Translations under genes and position numbers: made by a program
Shown here: in pieces, positions 27,101 to 36,259 of the stretch
How positions within the stretch are numbered: the stretch's first letter is position 1
How the letters are laid out: every line of letters begins with the position of its first letter
NCBI GenBank assembly: GCA_020722885.1
Contig: DYJZ01000006.1
Span: 1 to 40,151, forward strand
Length of the DNA stretch: 40,151 nt
Source: Thermoanaerobaculum aquaticum
Lineage (GTDB): Bacteria; Acidobacteriota; UBA4820
Direction: 5' to 3'
Notes under the pieces: model-generated
Databases searched by the model: none
The model's input: the letters and a program-made list of their open reading frames with translations, nothing else
Told to the model about the DNA's origin: nothing

Positions 27101-27406
27101 CTAATCCTTCTCAATAGAGTTAATTTCAACAAGAGTGAAAAGTTGTCTATGGCCTCTTAATTTCTTGTAGTGTTTTCTTCTCTTCTTATGGAAGACAAGA
27201 ATTTTCTTATGCTTGCCTTCAGAAATAACTTTTGCTTTTATAGTCCATTTTCCATCTTCGTTGAAATCGATTTTGTTGTTATTAGATACGAGAATAGGCT
27301 TAAAAGTTACTTCTTCTTGAGTCTTTAGACCAAGCCTTTCAACCTTTATTTTGTCTCCGCTGCTAACCTTATACTGCTTTGACCCTGTCTTAAAAATGGC
27401 GTACAT
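27101..27406 (-). CDS. rplU: 50S ribosomal protein L21
   Basis: MYAIFKTGSKQYKVSSGDKIKVERL; KKRRKHYKKLRGHRQLFTLVEI. Confidence 0.96.
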   Translation of the reverse strand: MYAIFKTGSKQYKVSSGDKIKVERLGLKTQEEVTFKPILVSNNNKIDFNEDGKWTIKAKVISEGKHKKILVFHKKRRKHYKKLRGHRQLFTLVEINSIEKD

Positions 27407-27429
27407 CTAATCCTCCATGACAATCCTAT

Positions 27430-27458
27430 ATTATGATATAAGATTGAATTTTTGTCAA
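27430..27458 (-). promoter_or_regulatory. Sigma70-type promoter for the rplU operon
   Basis: Reverse strand TTGACA - 17 nt - CATAAT, about 24 nt upstream of rplU. Confidence 0.65.
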
Positions 27459-27463
27459 GACTT

Positions 27464-27510
27464 TGTAGAAGTCCATGTCATAACTATATGATAATGTTCT
27501 TAGGAGATTT
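27464..27510 (-). repeat. Dispersed intergenic repeat, family R2, reverse orientation
   Basis: Reverse complement: ctcctaagaacattatcatatagttatgacatggacttctaca. Confidence 0.7.
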
Positions 27511-27557
27511 GCTTAAAGGCATTTACAAACGAAGTGATCTTCCTTTGTTTGGGAAGA

Positions 27558-27605
27558 GGGAGATTGCTTCGCAAGACAAGGCTTCGAAGGAGCACTCGCA
27601 ATGAC
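27558..27605 (+). repeat. Dispersed intergenic repeat, family R1
   Basis: gggagattgcttcgcaagacaaggcttcgaaggagcactcgcaatgaca. Confidence 0.75.
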
Positions 27606-27751
27606 AGGTTACGTCTGCTCGCAATGACTGCGACAAAATGGAGTGAAGAAGATTGTTTTGCAAGATAAGGCTTAGAAAAATTTTATGTTTAAACGAATTG
27701 TGCTAAAATAAAAATTTAGCCCCAAAGGGCAGAATATTTAAGGAGGATTAA

Positions 27752-29266
27752 ATGGCAAAGAAAGTTCCTGTTTACAAAAATTTTATTAATGGAAAATGGG
27801 TTTCAAGCAAATCGGGTAAAACTTTTGAAAATGTAAACCCCGCAGACACAAATGATGTCATAGGTTACTTTCAGGATAGCACGCCTGAAGATGTGAATGA
27901 TGCCGTTCAGGCAGCAAAGGAAGCATTCAAAAAATGGCGTTTAATACCTGCCCCCAAAAGAGGGGAGCTTGTTATGCAACTTGGGCTCTATTTGAAAAAA
28001 AATAAAGAAAGTCTTGCCAGAGATGCAACAAGGGAAATGGGAAAGATTCTTAAAGAAACAAGAGGAGATGTTCAGGAAGGGATAGATTGTGCTCTCTACT
28101 GGTCTGGAGAGGGAAGAAGACAATTTGGGGAAACAACCCCTTCTGAACTCCCCAATAAATGGGCGATGACCGTAAGGCAGCCGATAGGGGTATGTGGCTT
28201 GATTACTCCGTGGAATTTTCCTATGGCAATTCCCTGCTGGAAATTGATGCCTGCCTTAGTTTGCGGCAACACTGTTGTGATGAAGCCAGCGACTCTCTCT
28301 CCTCTTAGCGTCTGGAATCTTGTTAAGGGAGCGGAAGAAGTCGGGTTTCCTCCAGGTGTAATAAATTATGTTACAGGCAGCGGAAGAAATGTTGGTACCC
28401 CTCTTTGTGAACATCCAGATGTTTCTCTTATTTCTTTTACTGGATCCACAGAGGTTGGAAGGCAGATAAATCTCGCATGCGCAAAGGATTTTAAGAGAGT
28501 AGGGCTTGAAATGGGTGGCAAAAACGCCATCATTGTTATGGACGATGCCAATCTTGAACTGGCTCTTGATGGAGTCCTTTGGGGGGCATTTGGAACAACA
28601 GGTCAGAGATGCACCGCCACAAGTCGATGTCTTGTTCACAAGAAAATTTATGACAAATTCCTTTCTATGCTGATAAAGAGGGCTAAATCTCTAAAAGTAG
28701 GTCCAGGACTTGATGAGACAACGGAAATGGGCCCTGCTGTTGATGAAAAGCAACTCAATACAGATCTTGAATACATAGAAATTGCAAAAAAAGAGGGAGC
28801 AAAACTCGTTTGTGGTGGAAAGCGTCTAACTGGTCCTAAATATAAGAATGGATTTTTTATTGAACCAACTATTTTTGCTGATGTTACTCCAAAGATGAGA
28901 CTCTTTAAGGAAGAGGTTTTTGGTCCTGTTCTTGCGGTAGTCCCTTTTAAGACATTTGAGGAAGCAATTTATTTGCAGAATGACTGCCGTTATGGTCTGT
29001 CCGGTTCAATCTACACCCAGGATGTAGACAAAGCCTTTACAGCTATGAGGGATGTTCAAACAGGCTTGTTCTATGTCAACGCTCCAACCATTGGAGCAGA
29101 AAATCATCTTCCTTTCGGAGGAGTAAAGCAGACAGGAAATGGACATAGAGAAGGTGGAAAAGAGGCACTTGACCTCTTCTCTGAATGGAAAGCTATCTAT
29201 GTTGATTTCTCTGGAAGGCTTCAGAAAGCTCAAATAGATACAGACGAAATTGTCAAAGTTAAGTGA
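27752..29266 (+). CDS. NAD(P)-dependent aldehyde dehydrogenase family protein
   Basis: [79 protein letters not shown]. Confidence 0.94.
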   Translation: MAKKVPVYKNFINGKWVSSKSGKTFENVNPADTNDVIGYFQDSTPEDVNDAVQAAKEAFKKWRLIPAPKRGELVMQLGLYLKKNKESLARDATREMGKILKETRGDVQEGIDCALYWSGEGRRQFGETTPSELPNKWAMTVRQPIGVCGLITPWNFPMAIPCWKLMPALVCGNTVVMKPATLSPLSVWNLVKGAEEVGFPPGVINYVTGSGRNVGTPLCEHPDVSLISFTGSTEVGRQINLACAKDFKRVGLEMGGKNAIIVMDDANLELALDGVLWGAFGTTGQRCTATSRCLVHKKIYDKFLSMLIKRAKSLKVGPGLDETTEMGPAVDEKQLNTDLEYIEIAKKEGAKLVCGGKRLTGPKYKNGFFIEPTIFADVTPKMRLFKEEVFGPVLAVVPFKTFEEAIYLQNDCRYGLSGSIYTQDVDKAFTAMRDVQTGLFYVNAPTIGAENHLPFGGVKQTGNGHREGGKEALDLFSEWKAIYVDFSGRLQKAQIDTDEIVKVK

Positions 29267-29272
29267 TTGATG

Positions 29273-29299
29273 GGGCGGGGAATTCCCCGCCCTTTTTTT
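29273..29299 (+). terminator. Rho-independent terminator
   Basis: GGGCGGGGAATTCCCCGCCC followed by T7. Confidence 0.92.
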
Positions 29300-29350
29300 A
29301 AAAAACACAACAAAAATTTATTTCTGCCTTAATTTTTAAAATAAAAAATT

Positions 29351-29377
29351 TTGCTTTTTTCAATAATTTATTATAAA
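29351..29377 (+). promoter_or_regulatory. Possible promoter of the NDP-sugar operon
   Basis: TTGCTT - 15 nt - TATAAA upstream of 29400. Confidence 0.35.
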
Positions 29378-29399
29378 ATACTTTGTTTATGGAGGTGAT

Positions 29400-30560
29400 A
29401 TGGCTGTTTCAATTTTAGACCTTAAAAGACAATATAAACAGATAGAGAAGGAAGTTACTGCATCAATCTCTAAAATATTTGAAAATCAACATTTTATCCT
29501 CGGAGAAAACGTTTCAAAACTTGAAATAGAAACTGCTGAATATTTAGGGGCAAAATATTGCATTGGAGTTGCTTCAGGAACAGACGCCCTTCTTCTTTCC
29601 CTTAGGGCTATGGGTTTGAAGGAAGGCGAAGGCGTGATAACAACATCTTTCACATTTTTTGCTACTTCCGGGGCTATTCACAATGCAAAAGGCAGACCAT
29701 TTTTTGTTGATATTGACCCTGTTAGTTTTAACATTTCTCCTGCAAAATTAAGAGAATTTCTTGAAAGTGAATGCGACAGGGCTGAAGAGGGAGTAGTTTT
29801 CAAGAAAGATAAAACAAAAATCAAAATAGTTCTTCCTGTTCATCTTTATGGTCTTCCCTGTGAAATGGATGAGATAACTTCTATTTGTAAAGAATACAAT
29901 CTTAAAATTCTTGAAGATTCCTGTCAGGCATTCGGCTCTGAATACAAAGGAAGAAAAGCAGGAACATTCGGAGAAGCCTCAGCTTTTTCATTTTTTCCCA
30001 CCAAAAATCTTGGCGGTGCTGGTGATGGGGGATTGATATCGACGGGTGACGAGAATCTCGCAAAAAGACTAAAAAAACTAAGGGTTCACGGCTCTGAAAG
30101 AAGATACTATCATGATGAAATTGGATACAATTCAAGACTTGATGAGATTCAGGCAGCCGTTGTAAGAATAAAGTTGAAATATCTTGATAAGTGGAATAAA
30201 AAAAGGGCTGAAATAGCGGATTTATACAGGGCGGAATTTGAAAGGGTGAAGGAGGTCGAAACTCCTTTTTGTCCATCCCATTCAAAACATATTTATCATC
30301 AGTTTGTAATAAGGGCAAAAAGGCGGGATGAACTAAAGGCTTATCTCGATCAAAAAAATATAGGCAATATGATATACTATCCTGTGCCTCTTCATATGCA
30401 GACCTGTTTTGGTTTTTTAGGCTATAAAAGAGGTGATCTCTTAGAAACAGAGAAGGCTGCGGACGAGGTTCTGGCTCTTCCCATTTTTGCAGAATTGAGG
30501 GAAGAAGAAGTGAAAGAAGTCGTGAGAGAAATTGCCAATTTCTATTCAGGAAGCAGATAA
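29400..30560 (+). CDS. DegT/DnrJ/EryC1/StrS family sugar aminotransferase
   Basis: GVASGTDALLLSLRAMG; VLPVHLYGLPCEMD; LEDSCQAFGSEYKGRKAGTFGEASAFSFFPTKNLGGAGDGG; YNSRLDEIQAAVV. Confidence 0.94.
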   Translation: MAVSILDLKRQYKQIEKEVTASISKIFENQHFILGENVSKLEIETAEYLGAKYCIGVASGTDALLLSLRAMGLKEGEGVITTSFTFFATSGAIHNAKGRPFFVDIDPVSFNISPAKLREFLESECDRAEEGVVFKKDKTKIKIVLPVHLYGLPCEMDEITSICKEYNLKILEDSCQAFGSEYKGRKAGTFGEASAFSFFPTKNLGGAGDGGLISTGDENLAKRLKKLRVHGSERRYYHDEIGYNSRLDEIQAAVVRIKLKYLDKWNKKRAEIADLYRAEFERVKEVETPFCPSHSKHIYHQFVIRAKRRDELKAYLDQKNIGNMIYYPVPLHMQTCFGFLGYKRGDLLETEKAADEVLALPIFAELREEEVKEVVREIANFYSGSR

Positions 30561-31063
30561 TGCTTTGTGATTTATCGCTTTCAGAAAAAGTGTGGGCTGT
30601 CATAAGAAGCAAGCCTAAGAAGGAAATTTTTGTAAAAGATTTTTTTGTGAAAGATGGGTTTGAAGTTTACCTTCCAATAATTAAACTTAAGGGAAAAGAG
30701 ACAAAGGCAAAGCCTCTTTTCCCCGGCTATGTTTTTACAAAATTGTCTCCCCGTTTTGATATTTCATATATAAAAAAATCACCCAATGTGCTTTGTCCTC
30801 TTATGTTCAAAGAGCAACTTGCGGTTCTTGAGGAAGAGACGATCAATTTCTTCAAGCAAAGGCAAGATTCCAGCGGAGTTATTTATGTGGAAAAGCCCAA
30901 TAAATTTAAAAGGGGACAGAAAGTAAAAATATCAAAAGGTTCATTTTCTGGACTTGAGGGTGTTGTTTTAGAGTATCTTAAAGAAAAAGAAAGAGTAAGA
31001 CTTTTACTTCAATATTTTGGTAGAGAGATAAATATTGAAGTTAAAGAGTCTATTCTTAACTGA
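30560..31063 (+). CDS. NusG-family operon-specific transcription antiterminator (RfaH/UpxY-like)
   Basis: VWAVIRSKPKKEIFVKDFFVKDGFEVYLPIIK..PLFPGYVFTKL NGN domain; KRGQKVKISKGSFSGLEGVVLEY KOW; second gene of a surface-sugar operon. Confidence 0.88.
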   Translation: MLCDLSLSEKVWAVIRSKPKKEIFVKDFFVKDGFEVYLPIIKLKGKETKAKPLFPGYVFTKLSPRFDISYIKKSPNVLCPLMFKEQLAVLEEETINFFKQRQDSSGVIYVEKPNKFKRGQKVKISKGSFSGLEGVVLEYLKEKERVRLLLQYFGREINIEVKESILN

Positions 31064-31106
31064 TATTTTGTAAAATCAAATAAACAATTTGATGCCGGAG
31101 GTTTAA

Positions 31107-32150
31107 ATGAAGAAATTAAAAAATAATGTGAATAGTGTGAAAATTTGTGTGGCGATTCTTGCGGGAGGTTCCGGGACAAGACTCTGGCCTTTGAGCAATC
31201 CAGAAGTATCAAAACCTTTCATAAATCTCGGAAAACTTGGAACTCTGTACGATGAGGCTGTAAAGAGGGCTTTTTCTTTATCTCCAGAAATTGTTTTAAC
31301 CGTAGCTTCGGAAAAACTTCTTCCTTTTTGTGAAAGAGAAAATGTGAGACTGCTCAAAGAACCATGTCCAAAGAATACAGCACCAGCCATTGCTCTTGCC
31401 GCACTATATGCAAAGAAAGAGATTGGTGGGGATGCTGTTTTAGTTATTCTTCCTGCTGACCATTCTATTCCCGAGACAGATAAATTCAAGGAGAGATTCC
31501 TTGCTCTTACCTCACTTTCAAGGCAGAGAGATGGGTTTGGACTTATTGGAATTGTGCCAACATATCCTGCAACAGGTTATGGATACATAGAGATGGCGGA
31601 AGAGGTTGAATTTGGATACAGAGTAAAGTCTTTCAGAGAGAAACCCGATTACGAAACCGCCTCGAAAATGGTTAAAAGTGGCAAATTTCTCTGGAATTCA
31701 GGGATGTTTGCTTTTCCAGTAGATGTTCTTGAAAAAAATATGGAAAAGTATTGTCCTGATTATATAAATGCTTCAAGAAAAATTATTGAAAACAAAGTAG
31801 AAGAAGATTTTAAAAATTTGAAGCCTGATTCTATAGATTATGCCTTGATGGAAAAGGCTGATACTGTTTATGTTGTAAAAGCAGATTTTAAATGGTCAGA
31901 TGTTGGGAATTTTAAATCTCTTTATGAAATTCTTCCAAAAGATGAAAATGGAAATGCAGTAATAGGCAATCCGAAAATTGAAAACTGTAAGAACTCCCTG
32001 ATCATAACAGACAGAGAGGAGACAATTGCAAGAGAAATTGATTCTTATGTGTTTGCAGATTTAAAAGAAGGGTCTTTATGCACACCACTTGATAAGTCTG
32101 AAGGAATAAAGAAACTTGTTGAAGAGATTTTAAAAAAGGAGAAGAAATGA
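31107..32150 (+). CDS. Mannose-1-phosphate guanylyltransferase-like protein
   Basis: VAILAGGSGTRLWPLSNPEVSKPF; LKEPCPKNTAPAIALAALY; VILPADHSIPE; FREKPDYETA..GKFLWNSGMFAF. Confidence 0.9.
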   Translation: MKKLKNNVNSVKICVAILAGGSGTRLWPLSNPEVSKPFINLGKLGTLYDEAVKRAFSLSPEIVLTVASEKLLPFCERENVRLLKEPCPKNTAPAIALAALYAKKEIGGDAVLVILPADHSIPETDKFKERFLALTSLSRQRDGFGLIGIVPTYPATGYGYIEMAEEVEFGYRVKSFREKPDYETASKMVKSGKFLWNSGMFAFPVDVLEKNMEKYCPDYINASRKIIENKVEEDFKNLKPDSIDYALMEKADTVYVVKADFKWSDVGNFKSLYEILPKDENGNAVIGNPKIENCKNSLIITDREETIAREIDSYVFADLKEGSLCTPLDKSEGIKKLVEEILKKEKK

Positions 32151-32863
32151 AAGGCGTAATACTTGCTGGTGGAACAGGGTCAAGGCTCTATCCTTTGACA
32201 AAAGTAACAAATAAGCACCTTTTACCTGTTGGGAGAAAGCCAATGATATATTACCCTGTTGAAAAATTTACAGAGATAGGGATTGAGGAAATTCTTATAG
32301 TAACAGGAACAGAGCATATGGGCGATGTTGTAAGTTTGCTCGGTTCAGGAAAAGACTTTAACTGCAGATTCACTTACAAGGTTCAGGACGAGGCGGGTGG
32401 AATTGCTCAGGCACTTCTTCTAGCGGAAAACTTTGCAGGGGGAGACTCTGTTGGTGTAATTCTCGGTGATAACATTTTTGAAGATTCTCTTCTGGAAATG
32501 GCAAAAAATTTTAGTCAAATCCAGAAAGAAAAAGGGGCAAGGATCGCTCTTAAAGAAGTCAAGGACCCGAAAAGGTTTGGCGTTGCCACTTTGCGGGGCG
32601 ATAAAGTTGTAAAAATAGTTGAAAAACCTGAAGAACCTGAATCAAACTACGCTGTTACAGGAATCTATTTTTATGACTCTTCTGTATATGAAATAATAAA
32701 AAAGCAAGAACCGAGTGCAAGAGGGGAACTTGAAATAACTGATGTGAACAATGCATACATTGAGAAAAATGCTCTCGAATATGATTTTCTTAAAGGGTGG
32801 TGGACAGACGCCGGAACATTTGAAAGTTTGAAAATTGCAAATGAACTCTTGGAGGTAAAATGA
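32147..32863 (+). CDS. rmlA: Glucose-1-phosphate thymidylyltransferase (short form)
   Basis: MKGVILAGGTGSRLYPLTKVTNKHLLPVGRKPMIYYPVEKF; VILGDNIFED; VEKPEEPESNYAVTGIYFYD; WWTDAGTFESL. Confidence 0.88.
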   Translation: MKGVILAGGTGSRLYPLTKVTNKHLLPVGRKPMIYYPVEKFTEIGIEEILIVTGTEHMGDVVSLLGSGKDFNCRFTYKVQDEAGGIAQALLLAENFAGGDSVGVILGDNIFEDSLLEMAKNFSQIQKEKGARIALKEVKDPKRFGVATLRGDKVVKIVEKPEEPESNYAVTGIYFYDSSVYEIIKKQEPSARGELEITDVNNAYIEKNALEYDFLKGWWTDAGTFESLKIANELLEVK

Positions 32864-33318
32864 TTGAAGGAGTAAAAATTAAAAATTTGAAAGTCATTCC
32901 AGACGATCGCGGTGAAGTAATGGAAATTTTAAGAAACGATGACGTGATGTTTGAAACTTTTGGGCAGGTTTATCTGTCAACAACTTACCCGGGTGTTGTA
33001 AAAGCATGGCACTACCACAAACTTCAAAAAGATAATTTTGCCTGTATAAAGGGAATGGTGAGGCTGGTTCTTGCAGATTTAAGAGATGGTTCACCGACAA
33101 AAGGTGAAATAAACGAATTTTACATTGGAGAAAGAAATCCTCTTCTTGTTCAGGTTCCAATAGGTGTTTACCACGGCTGGAAATGTCTCGGGAATGAAGA
33201 GGCTTATGTGATAAACATTCCAACAAAATCATACAACTACAATGAGCCGGATGAATACAGACTTCCAGCTCATAACAATGGCGTTATAAACTACGACTGG
33301 GCGGTAAAAGACAGATAA
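32860..33318 (+). CDS. dTDP-4-dehydrorhamnose 3,5-epimerase family protein (RmlC-like cupin)
   Basis: VVKAWHYHKLQKDNFACIKGMVRLVLADLRDGSPT; VQVPIGVYHGWKC. Confidence 0.82.
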   Translation: MIEGVKIKNLKVIPDDRGEVMEILRNDDVMFETFGQVYLSTTYPGVVKAWHYHKLQKDNFACIKGMVRLVLADLRDGSPTKGEINEFYIGERNPLLVQVPIGVYHGWKCLGNEEAYVINIPTKSYNYNEPDEYRLPAHNNGVINYDWAVKDR

Positions 33319-33321
33319 ATA

Positions 33322-34173
33322 ATGAAGAAAATACTGCTTTTGGGTGCTAAAGGGATGTTTGGAACTGATGCTAAAGAATATCTTAGATCATTTTATGATA
33401 TTTATCCTGCTGACATTCCTGAAGTTAACATTACAGATATAAAGTCCCTGAAAGATGTATTTGAGAAATCAAAGCCTGATATTGTAATAAATGCTGCTGC
33501 TTTTACCGATGTCGATGGGGCAGAGAAGAAAAAGGAAGAAGCATTAAAAGTGAATTTTGAAGGTGCATCAAATGTTGCAAAAATTTGCAAAGATAAAAAG
33601 GCTTTTCTTGTTCATATATCTACAGACTATGTTTTTCCCGGGATTAAGAAGGAGGGATACCTTCCCGAAGATGAGGCGGGGCCATCGACCTGCTACTATG
33701 GTGAAACCAAATTGTTGGCTGAAAATGAGATAAAAAAAATTTTTTCAGGAGACAATTTTTTAATTTGTAGAACACAGTGGCTCTACGGGAAGAATGGAAA
33801 AAATTTTGTAAAGACAATTGTCAGATTGTCCCGAGAAAAAGATAAAATTGATGTTGTTGGTGACCAGTGGGGTGTACCAACGTGGACAAAAGATTTAGTT
33901 GAGCAAATTGACTATCTACTAAAAAATGGATATGTTGGCATTGTGCATACGGTAGGAGGTGGCGGTCCGATCACCTGGTTCACATTTGCAAAGGAAATAT
34001 TGAAGGCAACAGGAAGCCGCTGCAAAGTAAATGAAATAAATTCTGACCAATTAAAAAGAGATGCTATAAGACCTAAATATGGATTTCTTAGAAACGAGGC
34101 TATACCGGAAAATTTGATCAGAGATTATAGAGTATCTCTTAAAATGTATCTGAAAGAGGAGAATTTTCTATGA
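33322..34173 (+). CDS. rmlD: dTDP-4-dehydrorhamnose reductase
   Basis: LLLGAKGMFGTDAKEYL; VINAAAFTDVDGAEKKKEEALKVN; HISTDYVFPG; YGETKLLAENEI; WLYGKNGKNFVKTI. Confidence 0.92.
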   Translation: MKKILLLGAKGMFGTDAKEYLRSFYDIYPADIPEVNITDIKSLKDVFEKSKPDIVINAAAFTDVDGAEKKKEEALKVNFEGASNVAKICKDKKAFLVHISTDYVFPGIKKEGYLPEDEAGPSTCYYGETKLLAENEIKKIFSGDNFLICRTQWLYGKNGKNFVKTIVRLSREKDKIDVVGDQWGVPTWTKDLVEQIDYLLKNGYVGIVHTVGGGGPITWFTFAKEILKATGSRCKVNEINSDQLKRDAIRPKYGFLRNEAIPENLIRDYRVSLKMYLKEENFL

Positions 34174-35222
34174 AAAATATCCTTGTTACCGGAGCTGCCG
34201 GTTTTATAGGGAGTAATTTTGTCAGAAGAGCTCTAAAACTAAAAAGTGATTGGAGAATTGTTGCTTTAGATGCCCTTACCTATGCAGGAAATCTTGAGAA
34301 TCTCAAGGGTTTAAAAGAAAGCTATAAAGAGAGATACGCATTTGTAAAAATTGATATAAGAGATAAAAATGGAGTCTTCAACCTCTTTAAACAGGAGGAT
34401 TTTGACGGAGTTATCCATTTTGCTGCTGAAAGCCATGTTGACAGGTCAATTCTTGGACCACTTCAATTTGTTGAGACAAATGTTCTGGGAACGGTCAATC
34501 TTCTTGAGGGAGCAAGAAAATTTTTTAAAAACGAGGAATGCAGGTTCCTGCATATTTCGACGGATGAAGTATACGGAGCGCTCGGTGATAAGGGGGCTTT
34601 TACAGAAGAAACCAAAATAGATCCTTCCTCTCCATATTCTGCAAGTAAAGCTGCGTCAGACCTTTTTGTTCTTTCCTACTTTAAAACATATAGATTAAAT
34701 TGTGTTATAACAAGATGCTGTAACAATTATGGTCCCTATCAGTTTCCTGAAAAATTGATCCCCTTTATGATAAAAAGAGCAATTGATGGTGAGCCGCTGC
34801 CTGTCTATGGTGATGGGAGAAATGTAAGAGACTGGATTTTTGTTGACGACCACAATGATGGAACGATCCTTGCATTTGAAAAAGGTAACAAAGGAGAGAT
34901 TTACAATCTGGGAGCAAGGTGTGAAAAGAGAAACATTGACCTTGTAAAACTGCTTATTGAAAAACTAAAAGTTTTTCTAAAAGATAGAAAAGGTTTTAAA
35001 GAACCTGAGATTGCTTTTGTAAAAGACAGGCCGGGACACGATTTCAGATATGCGATGGATCCATCAAAAGCAGAAAGAGAATTGGGGTTCAAGCCAAAAG
35101 TTTCCTTTGAAGAAGGAATTGATTTGACCGTTAAATGGTATATTGAGAACGAAGGGTGGTGGAGAAGAATAATCTCTGGTGAATATCTTGAATATATTGA
35201 AAAACAGTATGCGAAACGGTAA
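34170..35222 (+). CDS. rmlB: dTDP-glucose 4,6-dehydratase
   Basis: ILVTGAAGFIGSNFVRRAL; HFAAESHVDRSILGP; HISTDEVYGAL; YSASKAASD; CCNNYGPYQFPEKLIPFMI; VRDWIFVDDHNDGT. Confidence 0.95.
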   Translation: MKNILVTGAAGFIGSNFVRRALKLKSDWRIVALDALTYAGNLENLKGLKESYKERYAFVKIDIRDKNGVFNLFKQEDFDGVIHFAAESHVDRSILGPLQFVETNVLGTVNLLEGARKFFKNEECRFLHISTDEVYGALGDKGAFTEETKIDPSSPYSASKAASDLFVLSYFKTYRLNCVITRCCNNYGPYQFPEKLIPFMIKRAIDGEPLPVYGDGRNVRDWIFVDDHNDGTILAFEKGNKGEIYNLGARCEKRNIDLVKLLIEKLKVFLKDRKGFKEPEIAFVKDRPGHDFRYAMDPSKAERELGFKPKVSFEEGIDLTVKWYIENEGWWRRIISGEYLEYIEKQYAKR

Positions 35223-36240
35223 AGATGGCTCATTTGATGAGAATTGTTCTGTGATCAAATCTCTTCTTGTTACAGGTGGAGGCGGTTTTGTAGGTGGAAA
35301 TTTTGTCAGGCTTGTTTTGCAGGAAAAGTTAGAGTGGAGAATCTGTGTTGTTGACAGAATAGTGGGGCAGAAGATTACTCCATCGCTTGAAGGGCTCATA
35401 GAAAGATACAATCAGAGGTTAAGGCTTGAAAAAATAGACCTGAATGACGAAAAGCTGGGCAGGCTATTTGAAGAAGAGGGGTTTGACTATGTGCTTCATT
35501 TTGCGGCAAAAAACCCTTCAGGTAAGGAAATGGGAGACCCCAGCGAATTTGCAGAGGTAAACATAGAAAGAAGCGTAAGACTTCTCGAAGAGGTAAGAAA
35601 AGCGAGTTACACGAAAAAGATTAGATTTGTTCACCTTTCGTCTTATGAAGTTTATGGAACGATGGAAGAAAGGGGATTTTCTGAAGAAAGTTCGTTGAAG
35701 CCAACAACCCCCTATGCGGCAAGCAAGGCAGGGGCTGACCTTTTTTCTTTTGCCTACAACAAAACTTTCGGAATGGATGTTATTTCAACCAGAACGACCA
35801 ATATTTATGGTCCCTATCAGTCTTACGATAAATTTATTCCTATGATAATTGAAAAGGTGCTTCAAAACAAAGAAATAAAAATATTTGGTGATGGAACAAT
35901 AGTGAGAGACTGGATATATGTTGACGATCACAACAGGGCTGTTTTAAGTCTTCTTGAAAGTGGCAAAAGTGGTGAAGTTTATCACATTGGGGCGAACAAC
36001 CCGCGAAGTCAGAACGAAATAATAACAGAAGTTTTAAGAAATCTTTCTACCTATTTAAACAAAAATGTTAAAGACCTTGAAAAACTTGTCAAATATGAAA
36101 AGGGGAGAATTGCTGAAGACAAAATAAGAACTCTTAAAACAGACAAAATAAAAAAAGAAATTTCCTTTGTTCCTCAGGTATCTTTTGAAGAAGGGATAAA
36201 AAGAACAGTGGAATTTTATTTAAAAAGGAAATTTTCATAA
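35209..36240 (+). CDS. RmlB-paralogous NAD-dependent epimerase/dehydratase (extended SDR) with altered active-site motif; start uncertain (ATG 35209 or GTG 35251)
   Basis: LLVTGGGGFVGGNFVRLVL; HLSSYEVYGT; YAASKAGAD; RTTNIYGPYQSYDKFIPMI; VRDWIYVDDHNRA. Confidence 0.88.
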   Translation: MRNGKDGSFDENCSVIKSLLVTGGGGFVGGNFVRLVLQEKLEWRICVVDRIVGQKITPSLEGLIERYNQRLRLEKIDLNDEKLGRLFEEEGFDYVLHFAAKNPSGKEMGDPSEFAEVNIERSVRLLEEVRKASYTKKIRFVHLSSYEVYGTMEERGFSEESSLKPTTPYAASKAGADLFSFAYNKTFGMDVISTRTTNIYGPYQSYDKFIPMIIEKVLQNKEIKIFGDGTIVRDWIYVDDHNRAVLSLLESGKSGEVYHIGANNPRSQNEIITEVLRNLSTYLNKNVKDLEKLVKYEKGRIAEDKIRTLKTDKIKKEISFVPQVSFEEGIKRTVEFYLKRKFS

Positions 36241-36259
36241 ATATAAGGAGATATAAAAA

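Noticed and set aside
29902-30612. 236-aa minus-strand ORF opposite the aminotransferase
   Set aside because: Long but with biased, low-information composition; the plus-strand aminotransferase has complete catalytic motifs.
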